Assembly (NCBI RefSeq): GCF_035685805.1
Contig: NZ_DASSAB010000061.1
Location: forward strand, 8,874 to 72,873
DNA: 64,000 bases
Source: Dyella_A sp035685805
GTDB taxonomy: Bacteria; Pseudomonadota; Gammaproteobacteria; Xanthomonadales; Rhodanobacteraceae
Reading direction: 5' to 3'
Every line of letters starts with the position of its first letter. The first letter of the stretch is position 1. The position numbers were made by a program, and so were the translations under genes. Below, in pieces: positions 50,204 through 59,255 of this stretch. The notes beneath the pieces were generated by a model that was not told the DNA's origin, searched no databases, and saw nothing but the letters and a program-made list of their open reading frames with translations.

Positions 50204-51997
50204 ATGACCGGTTTCCCCCGCAGCCCCCCGTCCCGCCGCGATCGGCTGGACCTTTCCCGCCGTCGTTTCGTCCAAGGCCTCGCGCTGGGCGGCGCGGGCG
50301 CCGCGCTCGGCCTGTTCGACGGGTCCCTCGCCTGCGCTGCCGGCGCGCCCGTGGGCACCAAGCCGCCGGTGCTTTCGGGCACCGAATTCGCGCTGCAGAT
50401 CGACCAGCGGCCGGTGAACTTCACCGGCAGCCAGCGCCTGGCGCACGCGGTCAATGGCTCGGTGCCCGGGCCGCTGCTGCGCTGGAAGGAAGGCACCGAG
50501 GTCACCCTGCGCGTCACCAACCGGCTGGCGGTGGCCACCTCGATCCACTGGCACGGCATCCTGCTGCCGTTCGACATGGACGGCGTGCCCGGCATCGGCT
50601 TCCCCGGCATCGCGCCGGGCGAAACCTTCACCTACCGCTTCCCGGTGCGCCAGAGCGGCACCTACTGGTACCACTCGCACTCGGGCTTCCAGGAGCAGAC
50701 CGGCCTGACCGGCGCCATCGTGGTGGAGCCGGCCGGTGGTGAACGCCATCACGCCGACCGCGACTATGTCGTGATGCTCAGCGACTGGACCGACGACGAC
50801 CCCGCGCACATCTACGCCACGCTCAAGCGTCACAGCGATTACTACAACTTCGCCGAGCCCACCGCGCCGCAGTTTCTCCGTGATGTGCGAACCATGGGCC
50901 TGCAGCAGGCGCTGGCCAAACGGCGCATGTGGAACCACATGCGCATGAGCCCGAGCGACCTGGCCGACGTCTCCGGCGGCGCCTACACCTACCTCATGAA
51001 CGGCACCACGCCCCACGGCAACTGGACCGGCTTGTTCCAGCCCGGCGAGCGGGTGCGCCTGCGCTTCATCAACGGCTCGGCGATGAGCTTTTTCGACGTG
51101 CGCATTCCCGGCCTCAAGATGACGGTGATCGCCGCCGACGGGCAGGACGTGGAGCCGGTGGCCGTGGACGAGTTCCGCATCGGCGTGGCCGAGGTCTACG
51201 ACGTGCTGGTGGAGCCGCAGGACGATCGCGCCTATACCGTGTTCGCCCAGTCGATCGACCGCACCGGCTTCGCCCGCGGCACGCTGGCCCCGCGCCCCGG
51301 CATGCAGGCCGAGGTGCCCGCGCTGGACCCGCGCCAGCACCTCGCGATGGTCGACATGATGGGCGCCATGGCCGCAGGTGGCACGGCCATGGGTGGCATG
51401 ACGATGGAGGGCGACAGCCATGCCGGGCACGGCGGCAACATGCCGGGCATGGTCATGGGCAGTGAGAGCACAGCTCCGGCCGTGCATCACGCCCGCACCG
51501 AATACGGCCCCGGCGTGGACATGCGCGTGGACATGCCGCGCAGCAACCTCGACGACCCGGGCGTGGGCCTGCGCGATAACGGTCGCCGCGTGCTGACCTA
51601 CGCCGACCTGCAGACGATCGGCGGTCCGATCGATCCGCGTCCGCCCGGTCGCACCATCGAGCTGCATCTCACCGGCAACATGGAGCGCTACGAGTGGTCG
51701 TTTGACGGCGTGAAGTACTCCGACGCCACGCCGATCCACTTCCGCGCCGGCGAGCGCCTGCGCATCGTGCTGGTCAACGACACCATGATGAACCATCCGA
51801 TCCACCTGCACGGCATGTGGAGCGAGCTGGAAAGCCCCGACGGTAGCTTCCAGCTGCGCAAGCACACCATCAACGTGCAGCCCGCGCAGCGCATCAGCTA
51901 TCGGGTGACCGCCGACGCACCGGGGCGCTGGGCGTATCACTGCCACATGCTCTATCACATGGAAGCGGGCATGTTCCGCGAAGTGGTGGTGGCATGA
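50204..51997 (+). CDS. copA: Copper resistance multicopper oxidase CopA
   Basis: A 597-residue periplasmic multicopper oxidase. The twin-arginine signal is RRRFVQG (residues 19-25). The four copper-ligand clusters are present: SIHWHGILLP, GTYWYHSHSGFQEQ, NHPIHLHGMWSE and YHCHMLYHMEAGMF, the last holding the Cys-His pair of the T1 site. A methionine-rich insertion (about residues 383-425, with MGGMTMEGDSHAGHGGNMPGM) is typical of CopA and binds copper. It oxidises Cu(I) to Cu(II). GGAGCATTGGC precedes the ATG; its stop overlaps the copB start by 4 bases (ATGA). Confidence 0.95.
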   Translation: MTGFPRSPPSRRDRLDLSRRRFVQGLALGGAGAALGLFDGSLACAAGAPVGTKPPVLSGTEFALQIDQRPVNFTGSQRLAHAVNGSVPGPLLRWKEGTEVTLRVTNRLAVATSIHWHGILLPFDMDGVPGIGFPGIAPGETFTYRFPVRQSGTYWYHSHSGFQEQTGLTGAIVVEPAGGERHHADRDYVVMLSDWTDDDPAHIYATLKRHSDYYNFAEPTAPQFLRDVRTMGLQQALAKRRMWNHMRMSPSDLADVSGGAYTYLMNGTTPHGNWTGLFQPGERVRLRFINGSAMSFFDVRIPGLKMTVIAADGQDVEPVAVDEFRIGVAEVYDVLVEPQDDRAYTVFAQSIDRTGFARGTLAPRPGMQAEVPALDPRQHLAMVDMMGAMAAGGTAMGGMTMEGDSHAGHGGNMPGMVMGSESTAPAVHHARTEYGPGVDMRVDMPRSNLDDPGVGLRDNGRRVLTYADLQTIGGPIDPRPPGRTIELHLTGNMERYEWSFDGVKYSDATPIHFRAGERLRIVLVNDTMMNHPIHLHGMWSELESPDGSFQLRKHTINVQPAQRISYRVTADAPGRWAYHCHMLYHMEAGMFREVVVA

Positions 51998-53355
51998 GCC
52001 GGATGATCGTCTTGCCTCGTCTCACACGTGCCGCCTTCGCCGTTGCGCTGGCGCTCATCGGCACGACGTGGATGCCCGCTGCCATGGCGCAGTCGGCGCC
52101 CGCACCCGTACCCGCTGCCTCCGCCGCCGAGCCGCAGGCCATGGACATGGGCGGAATGTCCATGGACGACATGCCGATGCCGGCTTCCTCTTCCAGTACG
52201 CCTGCGCCTGCAAATCAGTCGACGTCGCACGCCCCTGACACGGCGCACGCCGGCCACGCGGCGGATGCCTCATCAATGCCCGACATGGTGTCGATGCCGG
52301 GGATGGATCATGTCGCGCATGATGGCCACGTGCCGGCGAAGGCATCCTCTTCGATGCCGGGCATGCCGGCCATGGACCACGCGGCCATGTCCGACATGAA
52401 ATCGATGCCCGGGATGGATCACGCCGCGCATCATGGCGACGCGCCGGCAGCACCGTCCTCGTCGATGCCGGGCATGCCGGGGATGGACCACGCGGGGACG
52501 TCCGACATGCAGTCGATGCCGCACGGCGACGATCACGCGGCGCACGCCTCATCGATATCCGACATGGCATCGATGCCCGGGATGGACCACGCCGCGCACG
52601 GGGCCGGCATGGACGGCATGGCGATGGGTGCGATGCAGGGCGGCGCGGCGCCGATCGGCGCGCGCAGCCCCGATTACTCGGACGGCTACGCCCACAGCAA
52701 GATGCCGGGCATGGACATGGTCGACAGCGCGCCGTTGGCGATGTTGCTGGTCGATCAGCTCGAGGCCTTTCACGGTCACGACGGCAACGGCCAGGCGTGG
52801 GAGCTGCAGGGCTGGTACGGCGGCGATGCCGACAAGCTGTGGCTGCGCAGCGAGGGCGAGCGCAGCGGCGGCCGGCTCGAAGACGGCGACATCGAGGCGC
52901 TGTGGAGCCACGCCGTGTCACCGTACTGGGACAGCACGCTCGGCGTGCGGCACGACATCGGCGAAGGCCCGTCGCGCGACTGGCTCGCCGCCGGCGTGCA
53001 GGGCCTGGCGCCGTACTGGTTCGACGTGGAGGCCACGCTCTATCTGGGCACGTCGGGCCGCAGCGCGGCGCGGATACGCGCCAGCTACGACGTGCTGTTC
53101 ACCCAGCGGCTCATCCTGCAGCCGGAATGGGAGGCGAACCTCTACGGTCGCCGCGATCCGGCGCGCGGGCTCGGCCGTGGTGTCACTGACGTACAGTTCG
53201 GCCTGCGGCTGCGCTACGAAGTGCGGCGCGAGTTCGCGCCGTATGTGGGCGTACAGTTCGTGCAGCGCCTGGGCAACACCGCCGACCTCGCCCGCGCGGC
53301 CGACCGCCCCGTGTTCGACCGGCAGTTCGTCGCCGGCCTGCGTTTCTGGTTCTGA
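51994..53355 (+). CDS. copB: Copper resistance outer-membrane protein CopB with Met/His-rich repeats
   Basis: A 453-residue outer-membrane protein. The signal peptide ends AMAQS. The N-terminal region, residues 48-242, is exceptionally rich in Met, His and Asp, with five imperfect copies of SMPGMDHAAH-like peptide (for example at 100-109, 137-146, 158-166, 193-202). This unit binds copper in CopB proteins. The C-terminal half (about 250-453) is the CopB barrel domain (YAHSKMPGMDMVDSAP to FVAGLRFWF) ending in Phe. Longer repeat region than typical CopB. The start overlaps copA by 4 bases, so translation is coupled. Confidence 0.94.
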   Translation: MSRMIVLPRLTRAAFAVALALIGTTWMPAAMAQSAPAPVPAASAAEPQAMDMGGMSMDDMPMPASSSSTPAPANQSTSHAPDTAHAGHAADASSMPDMVSMPGMDHVAHDGHVPAKASSSMPGMPAMDHAAMSDMKSMPGMDHAAHHGDAPAAPSSSMPGMPGMDHAGTSDMQSMPHGDDHAAHASSISDMASMPGMDHAAHGAGMDGMAMGAMQGGAAPIGARSPDYSDGYAHSKMPGMDMVDSAPLAMLLVDQLEAFHGHDGNGQAWELQGWYGGDADKLWLRSEGERSGGRLEDGDIEALWSHAVSPYWDSTLGVRHDIGEGPSRDWLAAGVQGLAPYWFDVEATLYLGTSGRSAARIRASYDVLFTQRLILQPEWEANLYGRRDPARGLGRGVTDVQFGLRLRYEVRREFAPYVGVQFVQRLGNTADLARAADRPVFDRQFVAGLRFWF

Positions 53356-53370
53356 CCCGGATCATCTGCC

Positions 53371-54000
53371 ATGTCCACCTCGCTTCGATCGTTGTTCCTC
53401 GGCGTCCTCGCCACCGTGTTGCTGCTGGCCGTAGGTGCCGTGGCCTTCGTCTGGTCCGGCCGCTACGACATCGGCGCGGACGCCCCGCACACGCGGCCGG
53501 TGTTCGCGCTGATGCAGGCGTTGCGCGAGCGCTCGATCCGCGCACACGCCGCCGATCTGGTGGTGCCGGATCTGGCCGATCCCCAGCTCGTGCTCAAGGG
53601 GGCCGGCCAGTACGCCGCGATGTGCACGCAGTGCCATCTCTCCCCGGCAATGGCGGAGTCGGAAATCCACCCGGGCCTGTACCCGCAGCCGCCGAATCTC
53701 AGCCGGATGCGGGTCGATCCGAAGCAGGCGTTCTGGGTGATCAAGCACGGCATCAAGATGAGCGCGATGCCGGCCTGGGGCGCCAGCCACGACGACGCGA
53801 CGATCTGGTCGATGGTCGCCTTCCTGCAGCAGCTGCCCGGCATGAGTGCGCAGGAATACAAGGACATCGTGGCGCGGGCGCCGCCGGACGATGACATGGA
53901 CATGGACGCCGCCACCAACGCGGACCATCACTACCACGACCACGACCACGACCACGACCACGGCGGTCACGATCACGACGGCGCACCCGCCGCGCACTGA
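53371..54000 (+). CDS. Membrane-anchored c-type cytochrome with His-rich tail
   Basis: A 209-residue protein. An N-terminal transmembrane helix (LFLGVLATVLLLAVGAVAFVW) anchors it in the membrane. The heme motif CTQCH (Cys85, Cys88, His89) is followed by a likely axial Met133 in SAMPAWG. The C-terminal tail, residues about 185-209, is an unusual His/Asp-rich run (HHYHDHDHDHDHGGHDHDG), probably metal-binding. It begins 15 bases after copB, so it belongs to the copper operon. Role: maybe electron transfer from copper oxidation by CopA, or metal buffering; this is inference. Confidence 0.85.
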   Translation: MSTSLRSLFLGVLATVLLLAVGAVAFVWSGRYDIGADAPHTRPVFALMQALRERSIRAHAADLVVPDLADPQLVLKGAGQYAAMCTQCHLSPAMAESEIHPGLYPQPPNLSRMRVDPKQAFWVIKHGIKMSAMPAWGASHDDATIWSMVAFLQQLPGMSAQEYKDIVARAPPDDDMDMDAATNADHHYHDHDHDHDHGGHDHDGAPAAH

Positions 54001-54021
54001 ACCGTCGGTTTTCGGCGTGGC

Positions 54022-54987
54022 TCAGTGCGCGTGCGAGAACGCGCACGGCGCGTGCGTGCCGCGGCCGGTTTCGTCCTCGTCGGCGTGATCGGTCTGCAGC
54101 GTGACGTGGGTGATCGCGAAGCGCTCGGCCAGCATCGCCTGCACGGTGCGGCGGGTGGCGTGGCAATCCAGCGCGCGGCTCACGAAGAGATGTGCCGACA
54201 GCGCCGGCATGCCCGAGGTAACTTCCCACACATGCAGGTCGCGTACCGCGGTGATGCCCTCGACAGCAGCCATTGCCTCGCCGATGGTGTCGGGATCCAG
54301 CCCGCGCGGCGCCGCTTCCAGGAACACGCGTCCCGAGTCACGCACCAGTGCGTAGCCGGCCTTGAACATCAGCCCCGCCACGACCAGCGCGGCGACGGAG
54401 TCGACGCGGTTCCAGCCGGTCCACCACACGATGGCGCCGGCGATGGCGGTAGCGATGAAGGCGTACAGGTCGGTGAGGATGTGCTGGAAGCTGCCTTCCA
54501 CGTTGAGGCTCTGCCGGTTGGCCTTGCTCATCACCCACACCGCGACGAGGTTCACGCCGATGCCGACCGTGGCCACCACGGTGACCAGCGCGCCGTCCAC
54601 CCGCGGGGGCGAAATCAGCCGCACCACCGCCTCGATGATGAACCACGCCGAGAGCAGCAGCAGCGACAGCCCATTGATCTGCGCGCTGAGGATTTCCGCC
54701 CGCTTGAGCCCGAACGTGTAGCTGCCCCTGGCCGGTCGCTTGGCCAGGCTCATCGCCCACAGCGCCAGCGCGATCGCCGCCGCGTCGGTGAGCAGGTGGC
54801 CGGCATCGGAGATCAGCGCCAGCGAGCCGGCGATCAGGCCGACCGCCACCTCTACCACCGTAAAGGCCAGCAGCAGGGCCAGCGCCAGAGCGAGATAGCG
54901 GCGATCGGCATCCTGCGCGATGGCATGGCTGTGGCCGTGCTCGTCGCTGCCGTCGTGGTGATCATGAGGGTGCGCGGATGAAGTCAC
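54022..54987 (-). CDS. Cation diffusion facilitator (CzcD/ZitB-like) metal exporter
   Basis: A 321-residue CDF transporter starting with GTG. The cytoplasmic N-terminus is His-rich (HPHDHHDGSDEHGHSH), as in CzcD. Six helices carry the paired metal-binding motifs SDAGHLLTD (helix 2) and FQHILTDLYAF (helix 5). The C-terminal domain is the usual cytoplasmic metal-binding domain, ending ALDCHATRRTVQAMLAERFAITHVTLQTDH. It exports Zn, Cd or Co in exchange for protons. It is convergent with the copper operon's cytochrome gene, with a 21-base gap; the DUF3147 gene is divergent from it. Confidence 0.94.
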   Translation of the reverse strand: MTSSAHPHDHHDGSDEHGHSHAIAQDADRRYLALALALLLAFTVVEVAVGLIAGSLALISDAGHLLTDAAAIALALWAMSLAKRPARGSYTFGLKRAEILSAQINGLSLLLLSAWFIIEAVVRLISPPRVDGALVTVVATVGIGVNLVAVWVMSKANRQSLNVEGSFQHILTDLYAFIATAIAGAIVWWTGWNRVDSVAALVVAGLMFKAGYALVRDSGRVFLEAAPRGLDPDTIGEAMAAVEGITAVRDLHVWEVTSGMPALSAHLFVSRALDCHATRRTVQAMLAERFAITHVTLQTDHADEDETGRGTHAPCAFSHAH

Positions 54988-55074
54988 GTGGAATGCGGGG
55001 GGTCGGCGAAAGAGCAGCTGACGATACGATGCACCCCCGGCGTTATGCCATCACACGCACCGCGAGCGAGCCCC

Positions 55075-55425
55075 ATGCCCTGGATCATCACCAAGTACCT
55101 GATCACCGCTGCAGTGGTGGTCGTGGTGTCCGAAGCGGCCAAGCGCAGCGACCGCGCCGGCGCGCTGATCGCATCGTTGCCGCTGGTCACCTTGCTGGCG
55201 CTGATCTGGCTGCACGTGGAAAAGCAGCCCAGCGCGAAGATCGCCAACCACGCCTGGTACACCTTCTGGTACGTGCTGCCGACGTTGCCGATGTTCCTGG
55301 CGTTTCCGCGCCTGCTGGCGCGCTTCGGCTTCTGGCCGGCGCTGGCGCTCAGTGCACTGCTCACGGTGGTCTGCTTCGGCGTGTTCGCGCTGGCGGTGAA
55401 GCCGCTCGGCATCAAGCTGCTGTGA
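55075..55425 (+). CDS. DUF3147 family membrane protein
   Basis: A 116-residue small membrane protein with about four hydrophobic segments (ITKYLITAAVVVVVSEAAKR, LIASLPLVTLLALIWLHV, WYTFWYVLPTLPMFLAF, ALALSALLTVVCFGVFALAV). The central ANHAWYTFWYVLPTLP segment is characteristic of DUF3147. Function unknown; family members often lie near metal or transport genes. The ATG at 55075 was chosen over in-frame upstream ATGs. Convergent with pagL across a hairpin. Confidence 0.85.
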   Translation: MPWIITKYLITAAVVVVVSEAAKRSDRAGALIASLPLVTLLALIWLHVEKQPSAKIANHAWYTFWYVLPTLPMFLAFPRLLARFGFWPALALSALLTVVCFGVFALAVKPLGIKLL

Positions 55426-55468
55426 GGCGTGCAGGGTGATCGGTTCCGCCGCGGTCCGCATGCAAGAA

Positions 55469-55496
55469 GGCACCGTGCGGAAACCCGCCCGGTGCC
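55469..55496. terminator. Terminator-like hairpin between DUF3147 and pagL
   Basis: GGCACCG (55469-55475) and CGGTGCC (55490-55496) enclose a further GCGG/CCGC pairing. On the minus strand it is followed by TTCTTGC, so it fits a weak terminator of the pagL transcript; it may serve both convergent genes. Confidence 0.55.
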
Positions 55497-55530
55497 TCGA
55501 TGACGCGGCGCCGACGCCTGGCGGCCTGGT

Positions 55531-56052
55531 TCAGATGTCGAAGCCGACGCCCACCAGTGCCATCGTCTCACCGCTGTTGGGGTCATGCAGTCCGCCGTTG
55601 GAGATGTGGCGGATGGCAAAGCTCACGTGCCTGAACTGCAGGCCCAGCGTGCTGACGAACTGGTAGTGGCTGGAAAGCGCCTGGGTGGTGTGATTGGTGC
55701 CGGCGAGCTGGAAGCTGAAGAACAGCGGGTGGTACCACGCACTCTCATCACGTGTGCGCAACCGCGCGCCCGCGGCCACCAGTGCCACGGAGGGGCGGGT
55801 GGTTTTCTCGTATGGCCTGCTCAGCTCGCGGCCGTCGATCCAGCCGGCCGACACGTCCGGCGACCAGGTGTAGCGGCTGTTGCCGATCGGGCGCGGCGCG
55901 AACACGGCCTCGACGAAGGCGGCGTTGGTGCCGTACGAATCCATGTAACTGCGGCCGCCCTGCACTTCGACGTGGGTGGCGGCCTGGGACAGCACCGGGA
56001 GCGCAAGCAGGGCGAGCGCAGCGGCGAGACGGTGGCAGGGGAGAGATCGCAC
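55531..56052 (-). CDS. pagL: Lipid A 3-O-deacylase
   Basis: A 173-residue outer-membrane enzyme removing the 3-position acyl chain of lipid A. After a signal peptide (AALALLALPVLSQA) come barrel strands and, near the C-terminus, the catalytic motif IRHISNGGLHDPNSGETM, in which the conserved His-Ser pair (RHISNG) is that of PagL. It ends in DI with a beta-strand GVGFDI. Lipid A modification changes outer-membrane properties and antimicrobial peptide response. It is transcribed from a short promoter region on the minus strand; no clear regulatory motif is identified. Confidence 0.9.
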   Translation of the reverse strand: MRSLPCHRLAAALALLALPVLSQAATHVEVQGGRSYMDSYGTNAAFVEAVFAPRPIGNSRYTWSPDVSAGWIDGRELSRPYEKTTRPSVALVAAGARLRTRDESAWYHPLFFSFQLAGTNHTTQALSSHYQFVSTLGLQFRHVSFAIRHISNGGLHDPNSGETMALVGVGFDI

Positions 56053-56170
56053 GATCGGGGTTCCTTGTCGTTGTTCGTGTTACTACACCCACTAGTTTAA
56101 TAAAGGATCGTGCAGCGGCAGTGAACAATCGTGCGCTTTATGGCACGACAGTGCGTCCGTCTGCGGCAAC

Positions 56171-56203
56171 AAAAAAAGGCCCGGGCGATCGCTCGCCCGG
56201 GCC
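56171..56203 (-). terminator. Strong intrinsic terminator for the M16 peptidase operon
   Basis: An 11-bp perfect stem (GGCCCGGGCGA / TCGCCCGGGCC) with a 4-base loop, followed on the minus strand by seven T residues. It lies 26 bases after the stop of the second M16 gene. Confidence 0.92.
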
Positions 56204-56229
56204 GGTGCGTTACCGACGGTTGCCGCGGT

Positions 56230-57717
56230 TCAGCGTGCGCCCGGCGACGGCGCAGGTCCGAGACTGGCCTCATCCAGATCCAGCGCCTTCGCCGGCAACT
56301 GGCGGCCCTGCGGATGCGCCTTCAACAGCTCCGCGCCGAACTGGCCGGCATCGCCGACCACCACCACATGCCGCCCCGATGCGCCCAGATGCGCCTGCGC
56401 GTACTGCTGGATCTGGGTCGGCGTCACCGCCTGCACTCGTTCGATGTAGCGGCCGATGTCGGCCAGGTCCACGCCGTAGACCGCCAGCTCACCGACCTGG
56501 CCGGCCAGCCCGGCGGTGGTCTCCAGGCTGCGGCCGTAGCTGCCGACCAGCGTGGCCTTGCGCGCCGCCAGCTCGTCGGCCCCCACCGGCTCGCTGCCAA
56601 GGCGATCGAACTCACCCTGCATCAGCGCGACCACCTGCGTGGCCGAGGGGTTCTTGGTCTGCGCCGAGGCCAGCCACAGGCCTCCGTCGCGACGCGGGTC
56701 GAAGCTGCTGCTGGCGCCGTAGGACAGCCCGCGCTTGATCCGGATTTCCTCATTCAGCCGCGCCGAATACGAGCCGCCCAGCACGGCGTCGGCGACGGTG
56801 CCGACATAGAAACCCTCGGCGCTGCGTGCCGGTGCGGCGTGCGCGGCGACCACGCCGGCCTGGCCGGCACCGGGCTGGTCGATCACCAGCAGTTCCGGCA
56901 GCGAACTGTCTCCCTTGGCGGCAGGCGCGCGCGGCAGCGATGCGGTCGGTGCCTGCCAGTCGCCGAAGCTTGCCTTGGCCAGCGCCACGGCCTGTTCCGG
57001 CGTCACGTCGCCGGCAAGCACCAGGATGGCGTTGTCGGGGCGGTACAGCGTGCGATGCAGCGCGACAACGTCGTCACGGGTCATTCGTCCGAGCGAGGCC
57101 GGCGTGCCGCTGCGCGAGTGGCCGTAGGCGCCCTCGCCGAACACCGCGCGGCTGGACACCAGCGACGCCAGTGCGGTCGGGCGACTGAGCATCAGCTGCA
57201 GGTCGCCCAGCGCCTGCGTTCGCGCGCGGGCGACTTCGGCCTCGGCGAAAGCCGGTCGGCGCACCACGTCGGCCAGCAGGGCCAGCGCCTCGGCCACGCG
57301 TGGCGTGGTGACGGTGATGCCGACCCCGCTCTCATCCCATCCGGCCGAGGCATCGAGGGTGCCGCCCAGCGCCTCGGCCGCGGCAGCGATCTCGGGTGCG
57401 GTCCGGCCGGCGGCGCCCTTGGTCAGCAGATTGGCGGTGAGGCTGGCGAGCCCGGCCTTGCCGGCAGGATCCATTTCGCCGCCGCGGCGAATCAGCAGCT
57501 GCGCGGTGACCAGCGGCAACCCGGCGCGACGCACGCTGACCACCCGCAGGCCGTTGGCCAGCGTCTGGCTGGACGGTGTGGGCACGTTCAACCGCGGCGC
57601 CTCGGTGGGCGCGGGCGGGGTCTGCGGAAAGGTCGCGGCGATGCCGGACGTGCTGGCGACGGCGAGGCAGCCCGCGATCAGCGCAGCGAGCGGAAGGCGG
57701 TGGATGGATCGGCTCAT
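56230..57717 (-). CDS. M16 family peptidase-like protein lacking the zinc motif
   Basis: A 495-residue exported protein with a signal peptide (LAALIAGCLAVASTSGIAA). It shows M16 features such as LANGLRVVSVRRAGLPLVTAQLLIRRGGEMDPAGKAGLASLTANLLTKGAAGRT, where active enzymes have HxxEH; here the motif reads SLTAN, so the zinc-binding His and Glu are missing. The C-terminal inactive-domain sequence (LNEEIRIKRGLSYGASSSFDPRRDGGLWLASAQTKN) is retained, including the arginine-tyrosine pair. It is likely the non-catalytic partner of the upstream active gene, like the alpha/beta MPP or PqqF-type pairs. Starts within the upstream stop (ATGA). Confidence 0.9.
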   Translation of the reverse strand: MSRSIHRLPLAALIAGCLAVASTSGIAATFPQTPPAPTEAPRLNVPTPSSQTLANGLRVVSVRRAGLPLVTAQLLIRRGGEMDPAGKAGLASLTANLLTKGAAGRTAPEIAAAAEALGGTLDASAGWDESGVGITVTTPRVAEALALLADVVRRPAFAEAEVARARTQALGDLQLMLSRPTALASLVSSRAVFGEGAYGHSRSGTPASLGRMTRDDVVALHRTLYRPDNAILVLAGDVTPEQAVALAKASFGDWQAPTASLPRAPAAKGDSSLPELLVIDQPGAGQAGVVAAHAAPARSAEGFYVGTVADAVLGGSYSARLNEEIRIKRGLSYGASSSFDPRRDGGLWLASAQTKNPSATQVVALMQGEFDRLGSEPVGADELAARKATLVGSYGRSLETTAGLAGQVGELAVYGVDLADIGRYIERVQAVTPTQIQQYAQAHLGASGRHVVVVGDAGQFGAELLKAHPQGRQLPAKALDLDEASLGPAPSPGAR

Positions 57718-59111
57718 GGGGTTGCTCCCTGGCGGGCCGCCGGCACACCCTGGGGCTGCGGCAGGTGGTCGATGGTGACGCTGTGCGCGCCGGTGACGTG
57801 CTCACGCAGCACCCGCTGCACGTCGGCGGCGCTGACCTTCTGCAGTGCCGCCAGGTCGCTGTTCACGTGCGACGGATTGCCCTCGATCAGCGTGGCTTGG
57901 CCGAGTGCGAACGCCAGCCCCATCGGCGTCTGGCGCTGCTTGAGCTGGCCGGTGAGCAGCTGGGTCTTCACTTTGGCCAGCTCCTTCTCCGGAATCGGCT
58001 GAGTGGCGAGCCGGTCGAGCTCGGCACGCAGCAGCTTTTCCGCCTCGGCCGGGGTGTGGCCGTTGGCGAGGATGGCGTACACGGTGAACAGCCCGGGGCC
58101 CACGCGCGCGTCGGCGTCGGCGCCGACCTGCTGCGCTACCTGTCCGCGATAGACCAGTGACTGGTACAGGCGCGACGAGTCGCCCTGCGACAGCAGCGCG
58201 GCCGCCACCTGCAGCGGGATCGTGTCGGCCGACGGCGCCGGCGGGATCAGCCAGGTCATCGCGATGCCCGGCAACGGTGCGGTGGGGCTGGTCTCGGTGT
58301 AGCGCTTGTCTTGCGTGCGAGCGGGCTCGGTCGCGGTCACCTGCGGCACCGGCGTGGCCGGCTTGGGGATCCAGCCGAAGTACGCGTCGACCCAGCCATC
58401 GAGCGCCTTCGGATCGAAATCGCCGGCCACGATCAGGGTGGCGTTGTCGGGACGGTAGAAAGTGCGGTGGAAGTCGATCACGTCCTGCAGCGAGGCGGCG
58501 TCCAGATCCTCGATGCTGCCGATGGTCGGGCGACGGTAGGGATGCTGCGTGAACGAGTGCGGGTCGATCGCATTGAAGAGCTTGCCGTATGGATTGGCCA
58601 GCACACTCTGGCGGTACTCCTCCTGCACCACGGCGCGCTCGGACTTGAAGTTGCCCTCGTCCACGTTGAGGTTGGACAGCCGCTCGGCCTCGGCCCAGAG
58701 CAGCGTGCGCAGGTAGTTCGCCGGCACCACCTCGTAGTAGTTGGTGACGTCGTCGCCGGTCGAAGCATTGTTGGCCCCACCCACGTCCTCGGTGAGCCGG
58801 TCCATCTGCTCGGAGTGCATGTGCTTGGTGCTCTTGAACATCAGGTGCTCGAACAGGTGCGCGAAGCCGGAGCGTCCGGCCGGGTCATCCTTTGAACCCA
58901 CGTGGTACCAGACCTGCACCGTGACGGTGGGGCTCGCGTGGTCCTCCACGCTGAGCACCTGCAGGCCGTTGGGCAGCGTGCGCTCGCGGTAGTGGATGGG
59001 TGGCACGGCGAGCTCGGGGCCGGCGGCGGCCGCCGCCGGCGGCGCGAGTGTCGCGGCGGCGAGCAGCGTGAGCGAGGCGAGCCGGACGGCGACCCGCAGG
59101 GGATGGCGCAT
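57714..59111 (-). CDS. M16 family zinc peptidase (active subunit)
   Basis: A 465-residue exported peptidase with a signal peptide (ASLTLLAAATLAPPAAAAA). The inverted zinc-binding motif HLFEH is intact in SGFAHLFEHLMFKSTKHM, with the third ligand Glu in NFKSERAVVQEEYRQS and downstream RPTIGSIEDLDAASLQDVIDFHRTFYRPDNATLIVAGDFD. The active member of a two-gene pair: the next gene encodes a zinc-motif-free relative. Such periplasmic peptidases degrade small polypeptides. Start at 59111 fits the signal peptide. Confidence 0.94.
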   Translation of the reverse strand: MRHPLRVAVRLASLTLLAAATLAPPAAAAAGPELAVPPIHYRERTLPNGLQVLSVEDHASPTVTVQVWYHVGSKDDPAGRSGFAHLFEHLMFKSTKHMHSEQMDRLTEDVGGANNASTGDDVTNYYEVVPANYLRTLLWAEAERLSNLNVDEGNFKSERAVVQEEYRQSVLANPYGKLFNAIDPHSFTQHPYRRPTIGSIEDLDAASLQDVIDFHRTFYRPDNATLIVAGDFDPKALDGWVDAYFGWIPKPATPVPQVTATEPARTQDKRYTETSPTAPLPGIAMTWLIPPAPSADTIPLQVAAALLSQGDSSRLYQSLVYRGQVAQQVGADADARVGPGLFTVYAILANGHTPAEAEKLLRAELDRLATQPIPEKELAKVKTQLLTGQLKQRQTPMGLAFALGQATLIEGNPSHVNSDLAALQKVSAADVQRVLREHVTGAHSVTIDHLPQPQGVPAARQGATP

Positions 59112-59255
59112 GGTGCTACTCCTTCCTGGACGATCCGCCGACGATAGCAAGCGCGACGGCGCCGTCGATCCGTGACTTCTGGCCCATCGGCGTCACTTCG
59201 CTGGTCACCCGCGCATGCGAAGCTTCGCCCTCCCGCTGCCTGCCCCCGGAACGCC

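Noticed and set aside
49661..51958. 765-codon minus-strand frame antisense to copL and copA
   Set aside because: His/Arg-rich antisense translation of CopA's His and Met codons, with no structure of its own.
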